Position numbers and translations under genes: made by a program. 5,165 nt of DNA from JBECKQ01 sp040235375. GTDB taxonomy: Bacteria; Planctomycetota; Phycisphaerae; UBA1845. The notes below the pieces were generated by a model. It worked only from the letters and a program-made list of their open reading frames with translations, did no database searches and was not told the origin of the DNA. This document shows, piece by piece, positions 1 through 5,165 of this stretch. The DNA lies in the NCBI GenBank assembly GCA_040235375.1, contig JBECKQ010000115.1, positions 1 to 5,165 on the forward strand. Direction: 5' to 3'. Within the stretch, counting starts at the first letter, position 1. Each line of letters opens with the position of its first letter.

Positions 1-23
1 CCCCCCGACTGTGCTGATGTTCA

Positions 24-3000
24 TCACGGCTGCCCGATCGGCTTGCGATCGGCGGCCGGCCGGACACTCGGGTGCAGCGGCTCGACGGTCGGGTCGTCGA
101 TGGGGTCGACCGGCGTCGGACCCGTGCCGCCGTCCACGGCTGGCGCCGGGGCATTCGGGTTGCCGATGAAGTCGCGGTAGCAAAGCAGCCACTGCTGGTA
201 GTCCACGGCGGTGACGATGCCATCCTCATCGAAGTCGGCGCAGACGTGGTAGTCGGCGTCGCAGGTGCCGTGGCCGTAGGCGGCGAGGAAGAGACTGTAG
301 TCATCACCGTCGACGTCTTTGTCGTTGTCGAGGTCGCCGCACTGCGTGGCGACGCCGCAGAGGTTGAGACGCAGATAAGCGTCACCCACATCGGTGTTGG
401 AGCCGCTGTCATTGATGTCGCGCATGGTGACGGTGAAGTACGCCTGCAGGTCCTCGGTGAGGATCAGGTCGTCGTTGCCGTAGGTGCGGATGCGCACGGG
501 GTCGTCGATCACGCCGTTGCCGTCGAGATCGATGGGGTCGTCCTCGCGGGAGATGATGGTATTACCGTTGAGAACCAGCACAGCGTTGGAGGAGTCCTCC
601 CCGGCATTCGTGGTGGCTCCCAGGATGTAGTCGCCGGCGTTGTTGCTGGCGAAGAGGAAGAAGCAGGCGCTGTAGGGTGCGTCGTCGTATTGCTCGGGTC
701 CGCCGACGATTGAGTCGTCGGTCGCGGCGAGGACGGCGCCGTTCTCCAGCACCCAATCCTGCCCGTCCGCATTGTCGCCGCGAGCGAACCAGTCTCCCAG
801 TGGGGAGACGCCGCTGTAGTCGACAAGCGACGTGGGTGACGTGAACGAGGAGCCCGCCAGCACAATCCCTTCCTGCACGACGACGTTGTTGTTGAAGGCC
901 AGGATGTCGTCGAAGGAGATGTCATCTTCGGTATCGCCCTGGACGATGTAGTTCAGGCCGGCCGCGTCGATCCAGAAGTCTTCCGTGTCAAAGTTGTCCC
1001 ACGGCGACATGGCCCCACCCGCCTGGCCGGTGGGGATGCTCACGCCTTCCTGCAGCCGCGTGGTGTTTCCGTTTTTCTCGAACAGGTAATAGTCCTTCGT
1101 GGTATCCGGGTTGTCGGTGTCGCCCATGAACCACACTTGTCCGTTCTGGAGAATTCGCGGCGCGAACAATGTGAAGCTGTACTTGAACGTGGTGGGCGCG
1201 GCGAAGTCGCCCTCGCGGGCGATGGCAGTCAGCGCCGTGCCGCTCCAGCGGGCAATAACTTCGTCTGCGGTCGTGGTGTTGTCGGTGTTGGTCGCAAAGA
1301 CGAATTGCCCGCTGTCGTTAATGGAAATGTCGGAATCAATGGCTCCGACGTGGTCGCCCACGACGCCGATGGTGGAGACATTCTCCTGCACCATCGTGCT
1401 GGCGCTGCACTGATCGCCGACAATGATGACCTCGTCCGCGGTGGTCTCGCAGGAAGTGATCCACAGCTTCCCGTTGGGGCTGCGGGCCGGCTTGTCGCAC
1501 CCCAGCGTGAAGAACACGCCGGGCAGATCCGGCACGTTCTCGGTGGGGTGACCGCTAATGGTGGAGAAGACACCGATGGACAGGCCCACCGCGTCGTTGC
1601 GGACGAGGGTGTGAACGATCGCCAGGTTGTTGGCGGGATCCGCTTCGGTCTCATCGGGGCCGCCTTCCACGGAACCGATGGCCATGGGCCGGCCCGCCGA
1701 AAGCGTGTCCACCACGATGCCGATCGTCGCTATGTCACCGGTGGTCAGAGGGCCGACGTTGAAGGACACGACACCGCCAGTGGGAGAGCCGTCGTGCGTG
1801 GCGGGTGGCGTGACGGAGACGATGCTGGTGCTGTCATCGAGCGTGACCGATGCCGCGACGCCGGTCGCGTCGGACGGTCCGCCGTTGCTGACCGTGACGT
1901 CGTAGCTGATCTGTCCGCCGACGGGGACGACGGGATCAGGCGTGTCGACGATGGCGATGGCGAGATCCCTGAGCAACTCGTAGAGCGTGTCCTCGACGTA
2001 GGCGTTGTTCGCCAGATCGGGGTCGATCTCGTTTCCGGTAACCGAAGCGTCCACAGTCAGCAAAGTCTGCACCGTGGTGTCGACAACGACGTCGAAGGCG
2101 GTGCTGGCACCGGCGTTGAGGGGGCCGATGTTCGCGGTAACAACGCCGGCGGAGTGGCTGGCGATCGGATCGGAGAGGGCGGCGTTGAAGACGCTGGTCG
2201 GGTCGAGGTTCATGGTGACCACAACGCCGGTGGCGTCGGACGGTCCCGCGTTGGCGACTTCGACGGTGTAGGTGATCGGTTCGGCGGAGTCGCGGACGGG
2301 ATCGGGGCTGTCGGTGATGGTCAGGCTCAGATCGGTAATCAGGGCGACGACCGTGTCGTTGCTGGCGTCATTGTTGCCCGGAACGGTGTCGGTTTCGTTG
2401 CCGGAGACGCTGCTGGTGGTGGTGACCGTCGGACCGGTACTGGCCGTAGCGGCGAAGTGGTAACTGAACACCTGGTAAGGGGCCATGTTGCCGATGCTGG
2501 CGGTGACGACGCCGGCACTGTGGACGGCGATGGGATCGGATGCCGCCGGATTGAAGACCAGCGAGGGGTCGAGGTTGCTGACCACCTGAACGCCGGTCGC
2601 CGGATTCGGGCTGTTATTGCGCACTGCGACGGTGTAGGTGATGTCGCCCGGAATGATGGTCAGCGGATCGGGAGCATCCGTGACGTGGATCTCGAGGTCG
2701 CCATCGGATCCCGGCGTCGTCGGCATGATCACGCGGAGCAGGGTGGACAGGTTGTTGCCGAACTCGTTGTTGACGTCCGCGGCGAAGTAGATCGCGACAT
2801 CGCCATTCGCGTCGCGATTGCCGACTTTCACGCCACCGGACAGGCCGTTGAAGTCGGTGATGCTGGTGCCCAGGTCGATGACGCCGTCGCCGTCCAGATC
2901 GACCTCGGCGCCTTCGGCGATGACGAACTGGCCGTTGAAGAAGAGCGCTTCGATGTTGCTGGGATCGTCGATGTCCCAGACCACTGCCCAATCGCCGCTC

Positions 3001-4043
3001 TCATTCATGTCGGCGTCCTCGATGGCGCCATTGACGGCCTTGCCGTCGAGCATGAAACCCTCGCGAGCCACGATCTGGCCGTTCACGACGACGAACTCGT
3101 CCTGGGTCGTTCCGCCGGCGCCGTTGATGGAGTCGCCGGTGAAGATGTACTCGCCGACCTCGTTGATGCCCATGTAGTCGAAGTTGTCCCATTCCTCACC
3201 GGCCTGGCCGCCGATCGAGGCGGGAATCGGATGCTCCTCCTGTACGATCATTCCATCGATGTAGAGAGTTTCGCCGGACTTCACCACAATGTTGTCTTCG
3301 CTGAAACCGACCACACCGGTGGTCACCATGGCGAGGTTGATGAGGTACTGGTTGCCGTACGCCGAGACCTTGAAGTCGAAGTCGAACGTGTCACCGCAGT
3401 CCAGGACGTCGGGGGCGCCGGGCACTAGATCACCGCAGAAGAGAATCGGAGTACCCGTGTCGTTGAACAGGCCGCGGGCGGTTGTGGAGCCGCTGACCGT
3501 GTCCCGGGTTCCGCCCGAGAAAATCGGGATGCCGTTGGCCGTCATGGTCGGGGCGCTGGCAAACGACCAGTACAAGTCCGAGTGCGGTCCGGGTGGAAGG
3601 GGATCCCCCTCGACGGCGATGGGCGTGAGGTCGACCCAGGCGGAGTCGAACGAGCCATCTGGTCCGCCGGTTCCGCTGGCGCTGTAGCACAGCGAACCGG
3701 TATCGCTCACGCCGATTCGCGTCTCCCAACTGGTCTGGACGAGGGAGCCAACGGTCGTCTCGCTGCCGAGGATGCGCGGCGGGGCGATGCCGTTAGTGCT
3801 TCCATAGCCGTGACTCAGCGTCGTAGCGCCGTCGGACGTGGTGATACCCACGGCCCAACCTCCGATTCCGTTCTTGGCAGGGGTCTGAACGACGGTAACG
3901 ACGTGGCCGGGAAAGCCGTTCGAGTCGACCACATCGCCTTCCTTGACCAATGCCGACGCGACCTGTGCGAACGCCGGCGCGGCGACGAGGCCGATTGCGA
4001 TCGTCACTACGACGATCGACGTCAGACGTCTTGTAGTTCCCAT
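24..4043 (-). CDS. Large secreted multidomain protein: signal peptide, NxxGxxxF-like repeats, three DUF11 domains, dockerin-like C-terminus
   Basis: Encodes 1339 residues and ends in TGA. Residues 1-26 form a Sec signal peptide: basic RR at 5-6, a hydrophobic core at 9-22 and an AFA|Q cleavage site. Residues about 28-445 carry short beta-type repeats with NxxGxxxF-like cores (N293-F301 region, N347 region) and 'EG' turns (E35, E145, E328, E377). DUF11 (Ig-like) repeats start at D449, D571 and D693. Residues about 815-1225 are a second set of NxxGxxxF-like repeats (N908-F916 is an exact match) related to the first half. Residues 1235-1292 are dockerin-like with two Ca loops, followed by a 47-residue proline-rich tail without a membrane anchor. 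Known of such families: DUF11 and dockerin modules occur in extracellular, often adhesive or structural proteins. Inference: exported surface or matrix protein with no enzymatic domain seen. ATG at 4043 is preferred over an upstream GTG at 4124 because both the Shine-Dalgarno and the signal peptide begin there. The gene is intact, without frameshift. The exact biological role is unknown. Confidence 0.93.
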   Translation of the reverse strand: MGTTRRLTSIVVVTIAIGLVAAPAFAQVASALVKEGDVVDSNGFPGHVVTVVQTPAKNGIGGWAVGITTSDGATTLSHGYGSTNGIAPPRILGSETTVGSLVQTSWETRIGVSDTGSLCYSASGTGGPDGSFDSAWVDLTPIAVEGDPLPPGPHSDLYWSFASAPTMTANGIPIFSGGTRDTVSGSTTARGLFNDTGTPILFCGDLVPGAPDVLDCGDTFDFDFKVSAYGNQYLINLAMVTTGVVGFSEDNIVVKSGETLYIDGMIVQEEHPIPASIGGQAGEEWDNFDYMGINEVGEYIFTGDSINGAGGTTQDEFVVVNGQIVAREGFMLDGKAVNGAIEDADMNESGDWAVVWDIDDPSNIEALFFNGQFVIAEGAEVDLDGDGVIDLGTSITDFNGLSGGVKVGNRDANGDVAIYFAADVNNEFGNNLSTLLRVIMPTTPGSDGDLEIHVTDAPDPLTIIPGDITYTVAVRNNSPNPATGVQVVSNLDPSLVFNPAASDPIAVHSAGVVTASIGNMAPYQVFSYHFAATASTGPTVTTTSSVSGNETDTVPGNNDASNDTVVALITDLSLTITDSPDPVRDSAEPITYTVEVANAGPSDATGVVVTMNLDPTSVFNAALSDPIASHSAGVVTANIGPLNAGASTAFDVVVDTTVQTLLTVDASVTGNEIDPDLANNAYVEDTLYELLRDLAIAIVDTPDPVVPVGGQISYDVTVSNGGPSDATGVAASVTLDDSTSIVSVTPPATHDGSPTGGVVSFNVGPLTTGDIATIGIVVDTLSAGRPMAIGSVEGGPDETEADPANNLAIVHTLVRNDAVGLSIGVFSTISGHPTENVPDLPGVFFTLGCDKPARSPNGKLWITSCETTADEVIIVGDQCSASTMVQENVSTIGVVGDHVGAIDSDISINDSGQFVFATNTDNTTTADEVIARWSGTALTAIAREGDFAAPTTFKYSFTLFAPRILQNGQVWFMGDTDNPDTTKDYYLFEKNGNTTRLQEGVSIPTGQAGGAMSPWDNFDTEDFWIDAAGLNYIVQGDTEDDISFDDILAFNNNVVVQEGIVLAGSSFTSPTSLVDYSGVSPLGDWFARGDNADGQDWVLENGAVLAATDDSIVGGPEQYDDAPYSACFFLFASNNAGDYILGATTNAGEDSSNAVLVLNGNTIISREDDPIDLDGNGVIDDPVRIRTYGNDDLILTEDLQAYFTVTMRDINDSGSNTDVGDAYLRLNLCGVATQCGDLDNDKDVDGDDYSLFLAAYGHGTCDADYHVCADFDEDGIVTAVDYQQWLLCYRDFIGNPNAPAPAVDGGTGPTPVDPIDDPTVEPLHPSVRPAADRKPIGQP
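168..341 (-). other. Dockerin-like domain with paired Ca-binding loops (residues 1235-1292)
   Basis: Two 12-residue loops follow the dockerin/EF-hand spacing. In the first, D1237, D1239, D1241, D1243 and D1248 occupy positions 1, 3, 5, 7 and 12. In the second, D1270, D1272, D1274 and D1281 occupy positions 1, 3, 5 and 12. Each loop is followed by a short helix-like stretch (Y-S-L-F-L-A-A-Y and Y-Q-Q-W-L). Cysteines at 1229, 1235, 1261, 1268 and 1288 surround the loops, which is unusual for classical cellulosomal dockerins. The ending W-L-x-C-Y-R-D-F resembles a cysteine-containing dockerin variant I associate with planctomycetes. In classical systems dockerins bind cohesins; no cohesin is visible in this window, so the partner is unknown. 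Confidence 0.8.
852..1058 (-). repeat. Second copy of the internal duplicated block (residues 996-1064)
   Basis: The landmarks match the copy at 3042-3248: L-Q-E-G, I-P, Q-A-G-G, W-D-N-F-D at 1015-1019, a strand ending in Q-G-D, and V-Q-E-G-I with L-A-G at the end. Eleven bases are identical at the two W-D-N-F sites (991-1001 and 3181-3191). Elsewhere the copies have diverged, so the duplication is old. It lies in the C-terminal half, after the DUF11 units. Confidence 0.7.
1602..2699 (-). repeat. Three tandem 366-bp units encoding DUF11 domains
   Basis: Units run 2699-2334, 2333-1968 and 1967-1602, each exactly 122 codons, starting at D449, D571 and D693 of the protein. Each begins D-L-x-[IL]-x-[IV]-x-D-x-P-D-P, has an [IT]-[TS]-Y-x-V strand and a P-[SN]-x-A-T-G-V block, and ends with an acidic stretch and N-N, the usual DUF11 layout. 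Units 1 and 2 agree at about 43 of their first 70 residues, including a shared S-D-P-I-A-x-H-S-A-G-V-V-T-A block. Units 2 and 3 share a 20-base stretch with one mismatch (2227-2246 and 1861-1880), offset by 366 bases. The third unit is more diverged in its middle (a G-S-P-T-G-G loop). Confidence 0.85.
3042..3248 (-). repeat. First copy of an internal duplicated block (residues 266-334)
   Basis: This stretch encodes a block that opens with V-Q-E-E, contains W-D-N-F-D at 285-289, an NxxGxxxF-like strand (N294-F301) followed by T-G-D, and closes with A-R-E-G-F and L-D-G. The same order of landmarks recurs at residues 996-1064. The landmarks at both ends and the W-D-N-F-D are offset by exactly 730 residues. 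It lies in the N-terminal half, between the signal peptide and the DUF11 units. Confidence 0.7.
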
Positions 4044-4049
4044 TGGGCT

Positions 4050-4056
4050 CCTCCTT
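4050..4056 (-). promoter_or_regulatory. Strong ribosome binding site that decides the start
   Basis: Read on the minus strand the bases are AAGGAGG, within the longer AAAGGAGGAG (4048-4057), six bases before the ATG at 4043-4041. This is a near-perfect anti-16S match with ideal spacing and places the start directly before the signal peptide. A GTG-initiated extension of 27 residues (from 4124) has no such site and would put a charged stretch ahead of the signal peptide. Confidence 0.88.
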
Positions 4057-4239
4057 TGTCGGGTCCGGACATGGATCGATTCTGGGTCCATGGACACGGC
4101 ATCATGGTCAGCCAGAACGCACACGCGTTCATTTGACCGCTGACCACAGCGTGCCGATCACATCCGGCGTGCGATCCGCGGCGCTGGGGCGACGGGTCGC
4201 TGCGCAACCCGCGTGCCATGGATACCGTCTCTTGTCACT

Positions 4240-4265
4240 GGCGCTGCGAAAGCAATTACAGCGCC
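4240..4265. repeat. Inverted repeat, 7-bp arms
   Basis: GGCGCTG (4240-4246) and CAGCGCC (4259-4265) are perfect inverted copies separated by 12 bases. The 12-base loop overlaps an alternative small hairpin TGC-GAAA-GCA (4245-4254). It lies about 200 bases upstream of the large gene's start and could be a structured leader element or an operator, or chance in GC-rich DNA. Confidence 0.35.
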
Positions 4266-4602
4266 CGGGCTGACGACGGTTCTTCGTTCGGGTTTGGAAC
4301 CTTCTTTTCCTCCGATTCCCCAGGACTGATCGCCAAGCGGCGCTCCGCGGTAGCGCGCCTTGCTTAGCTGAGGCGGGCGAATGCTCCGACGAGTTTCGGC
4401 CGGCACAACCGTTGGTCGTCCCCCACTGGTGATCGAGCCGCCCCAGGTTGCCGGGCCCGGCACCGGGTTGCAAAGAGAGCCCGCATTCGAGTTCCTCTCT
4501 CGCTTGCCTCCCGCAGAACATCGGCGCAGTTCAAGGATGTTGAGATTTCCACCTTAGTGAAACCGGGATGCGAAATCAATGTGGATTGTGTAATTCCTGG
4601 AT

Positions 4603-4622
4603 TGACGTCATTCGCGGCGAAT
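4603..4622. repeat. Two abutting short palindromes
   Basis: TGACGTCA (4603-4610) is a perfect 8-bp palindrome. ATTCGC-G-GCGAAT (4610-4622) is a perfect 13-bp palindrome around a single central base, and they share base 4610. A TTGACG hexamer at 4602-4607 resembles a -35 box, but no good -10 box follows at 16-18 bases. They are possible dimeric-protein binding sites; function is not shown. Confidence 0.35.
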
Positions 4623-4641
4623 CTGAGGGTTACGTGTCGGA

Positions 4642-4667
4642 TTACCTGCTCGGGAAAACAGGTAATA
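4642..4667. promoter_or_regulatory. Palindrome with lux-box geometry, candidate operator
   Basis: ATTACCTG (4642-4649) and CAGGTAAT (4660-4667) are perfect inverted copies separated by 10 bases. The inner part, ACCTG-N10-CAGGT, has exactly the 20-bp form and outer bases of the classical lux box bound by LuxR-type regulators. No luxR or luxI homologue is in the window, and planctomycete use of such a site is not something I can cite. It could equally be an RNA hairpin or chance, since 8-bp inverted repeats are not rare at this length. Confidence 0.3.
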
Positions 4668-4693
4668 TGTGCCGAATCGGCGGAATGGTGTCG

Positions 4694-4735
4694 CGCGCCT
4701 CCTCCATGTTATGAGGAGATCGGCGCGGGATTTTT
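4694..4735 (+). terminator. Terminator-like GC-rich hairpin followed by T5
   Basis: On the plus strand an outer stem CGCGC (4694-4698) pairs with GCGCG (4723-4727). An inner stem from about 4699-4707 pairs with 4711-4718 (CTCCT and CAT against ATG and AGGAG, one bulged C at 4704) around a GTT loop. GGA and then five T (4731-4735) follow, the layout of an intrinsic terminator, though an ATCG bulge (4719-4722) weakens it. No clear gene lies upstream on the plus strand, so it may end a small RNA or be fortuitous. Confidence 0.35.
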
Positions 4736-4825
4736 AAGTGCGAGCCAATGCTGTATTTACAGTAAGTAGCATATGCTTGGCTGGCAGGAAATCACAGAGC
4801 GGGTCCTCCGTGGACAGCATGTTCC

Positions 4826-4855
4826 CCGCGAGAGCACGGCAGGATCGTCTCGCGG
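4826..4855. repeat. Inverted repeat, 8-bp arms, 14-base loop
   Basis: CCGCGAGA (4826-4833) and TCTCGCGG (4848-4855) are perfect inverted copies separated by 14 bases. TTTCG follows on the plus strand, too short a T run to call a terminator. It could form a stable RNA hairpin or be a protein site. Confidence 0.35.
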
Positions 4856-5069
4856 TTTCGGAGTAGATCGGACAATGATCATGTCGGCAGGGGCATCGGT
4901 GAGGCGGTTGCCGGTCCGCCAGCGGGGGTCCAGACTGTCGAGCACTTGTCATTTGCGACTCGGCAACAGCTCGTGGTCAGGATTGCAAGGCCATATTCCG
5001 CCTGTTCACTGTCGCTCCGCACCTCCTCGCTGAGACAGACGCCACTTGTCGCGGCGCCCGCATCCATCC

Positions 5070-5095
5070 GCGCCGGTATCACGCAAGACCGGCGC
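5070..5095. repeat. Inverted repeat, 8-bp arms, 10-base loop
   Basis: GCGCCGGT (5070-5077) and ACCGGCGC (5088-5095) are perfect inverted copies separated by 10 bases, the same 8-10-8 geometry as the palindrome at 4642-4667 but with a different sequence. There is no T tract on either side. It lies inside the plus-strand frame that stays open to the right edge, so it is either inside a gene or argues that the gene starts further right. Confidence 0.35.
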
Positions 5096-5165
5096 CCGAC
5101 TACCGGCCGAGCCCTCGCCGATATCGTCGTGGCGTGGCTGTGCGAGGTCCGTGACGTGCTGGCCG

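Larger units (their letters stand above)
4057..5165. other. Non-coding gap upstream of the large gene, no complete gene recognised
   Basis: About 1.1 kb without a convincing coding region. Open frames here have no Shine-Dalgarno and give cysteine- and arginine-rich, domain-free translations. I could not find a matched -35/-10 pair for the large gene on the minus strand; a lone TGTAAT (minus strand, 4260-4255) lacks a -35 partner. Base composition shifts: 4561-4620 is about 48% G+C, against about 67% in a sample of the gene (2221-2280). The stretch holds several inverted repeats listed separately. From 4766 a plus-strand frame stays open to the right edge and may be the beginning of a further gene. 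No tRNA, rRNA, CRISPR or insertion sequence was seen. Confidence 0.6.

Noticed and set aside
72..713. Plus-strand open frame of 213 codons opposite the dockerin end
   Set aside because: Same codon-aligned antisense frame as above; V/A/G/D-rich translation with no domain and no ribosome binding site.
1137..3428. Plus-strand open frame of 763 codons opposite the large gene
   Set aside because: It is codon-aligned with the real gene on the opposite strand. Stops there would require TTA, CTA or TCA codons in the real gene, which are rare in GC-rich DNA, so the frame stays open for trivial reasons. The translation is low-complexity (V-D-D-G-D-G-like) and mirrors the DUF11 repeats.
4278..4301. GGTTC-N14-GAACC with a following T/C-rich stretch, considered as tRNA remnant or terminator
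   Set aside because: The arm is only 5 bp, the loop is 14 bases, there is no acceptor or anticodon arm, and the following stretch is interrupted by C.
4340..4375. Small GC-rich hairpins (GCGCT/AGCGC and CGCCT/AGGCG) considered as REP-like elements
   Set aside because: The 5-bp stems are common by chance in GC-rich DNA, they overlap each other, and no second copy is visible in the window.
4129..4521. Minus-strand open frames directly upstream of the large gene (also 4158-4463)
   Set aside because: No Shine-Dalgarno, arginine- and cysteine-rich domain-free translation, two overlapping frames equally open, and predicted hairpins inside.
4557..4769. Plus-strand open frame of 70 codons
   Set aside because: Cysteine-rich, domain-free translation without a good ribosome binding site; it runs through the palindromes and the terminator-like hairpin, which argues against coding.
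4943..5050. CACTTGTC direct repeat (4943-4950 and 5043-5050), considered as attachment site or target duplication
   Set aside because: Only 8 bases, with no element between the copies and no integrase or transposase.
4734..5082. Short overlapping open frames on both strands (4734-4952 minus, 4773-5033 plus, 4879-5082 minus)
   Set aside because: They overlap each other, have no ribosome binding site and give no recognisable protein; they are expected by chance in GC-rich DNA.

Overview
The window looks like chromosomal DNA from a GC-rich environmental bacterium, most probably a planctomycete. The main clue is the C-terminus of the one clear gene: a dockerin-like Ca-binding pair with extra cysteines and a W-L-x-C-Y-R-D-F ending, a pattern I associate with large secreted planctomycete proteins. 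This is inference from memory of the family; no search was run.

Layout. Positions 24-4043 (minus strand) hold one large gene for a secreted protein of 1339 residues. From the N-terminus it has: a Sec signal peptide; a first half of short beta-type repeats (NxxGxxxF-like, with recurring 'EG' turns); three DUF11 repeats spaced exactly 122 codons apart; a second half visibly related to the first; a dockerin-like domain; and a proline-rich tail. Its start is fixed by a strong Shine-Dalgarno sequence at 4050-4056. Nothing can be read in the 23 bases downstream of it.

Positions 4057-5165 (about 1.1 kb, upstream of the gene) hold no convincing complete gene. They do contain inverted repeats: 7-bp arms at 4240-4265, an 8-bp-arm palindrome with lux-box geometry at 4642-4667, a GC-rich hairpin followed by T5 at 4694-4735, and two further 8-bp-arm repeats at 4826-4855 and 5070-5095. 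The stretch around 4540-4790 is visibly richer in A+T than the gene. At the right edge a plus-strand frame stays open from 4766 to the window end and becomes more codon-like near the edge, but no start codon can be assigned.

How it fits together. The gene stands alone in the window, so no operon or pathway can be reconstructed. The protein is probably a cell-surface or extracellular adhesive or structural protein, with DUF11 Ig-like modules as spacers between two repeat-rich halves and the dockerin-like end as an attachment or Ca-binding module. I see no defence system, mobile element, CRISPR array, tRNA or rRNA. The most unusual items are the duplicated-half protein architecture and the palindromes and terminator-like hairpin in the upstream gap, which could mark a small RNA or an operator but may be chance.
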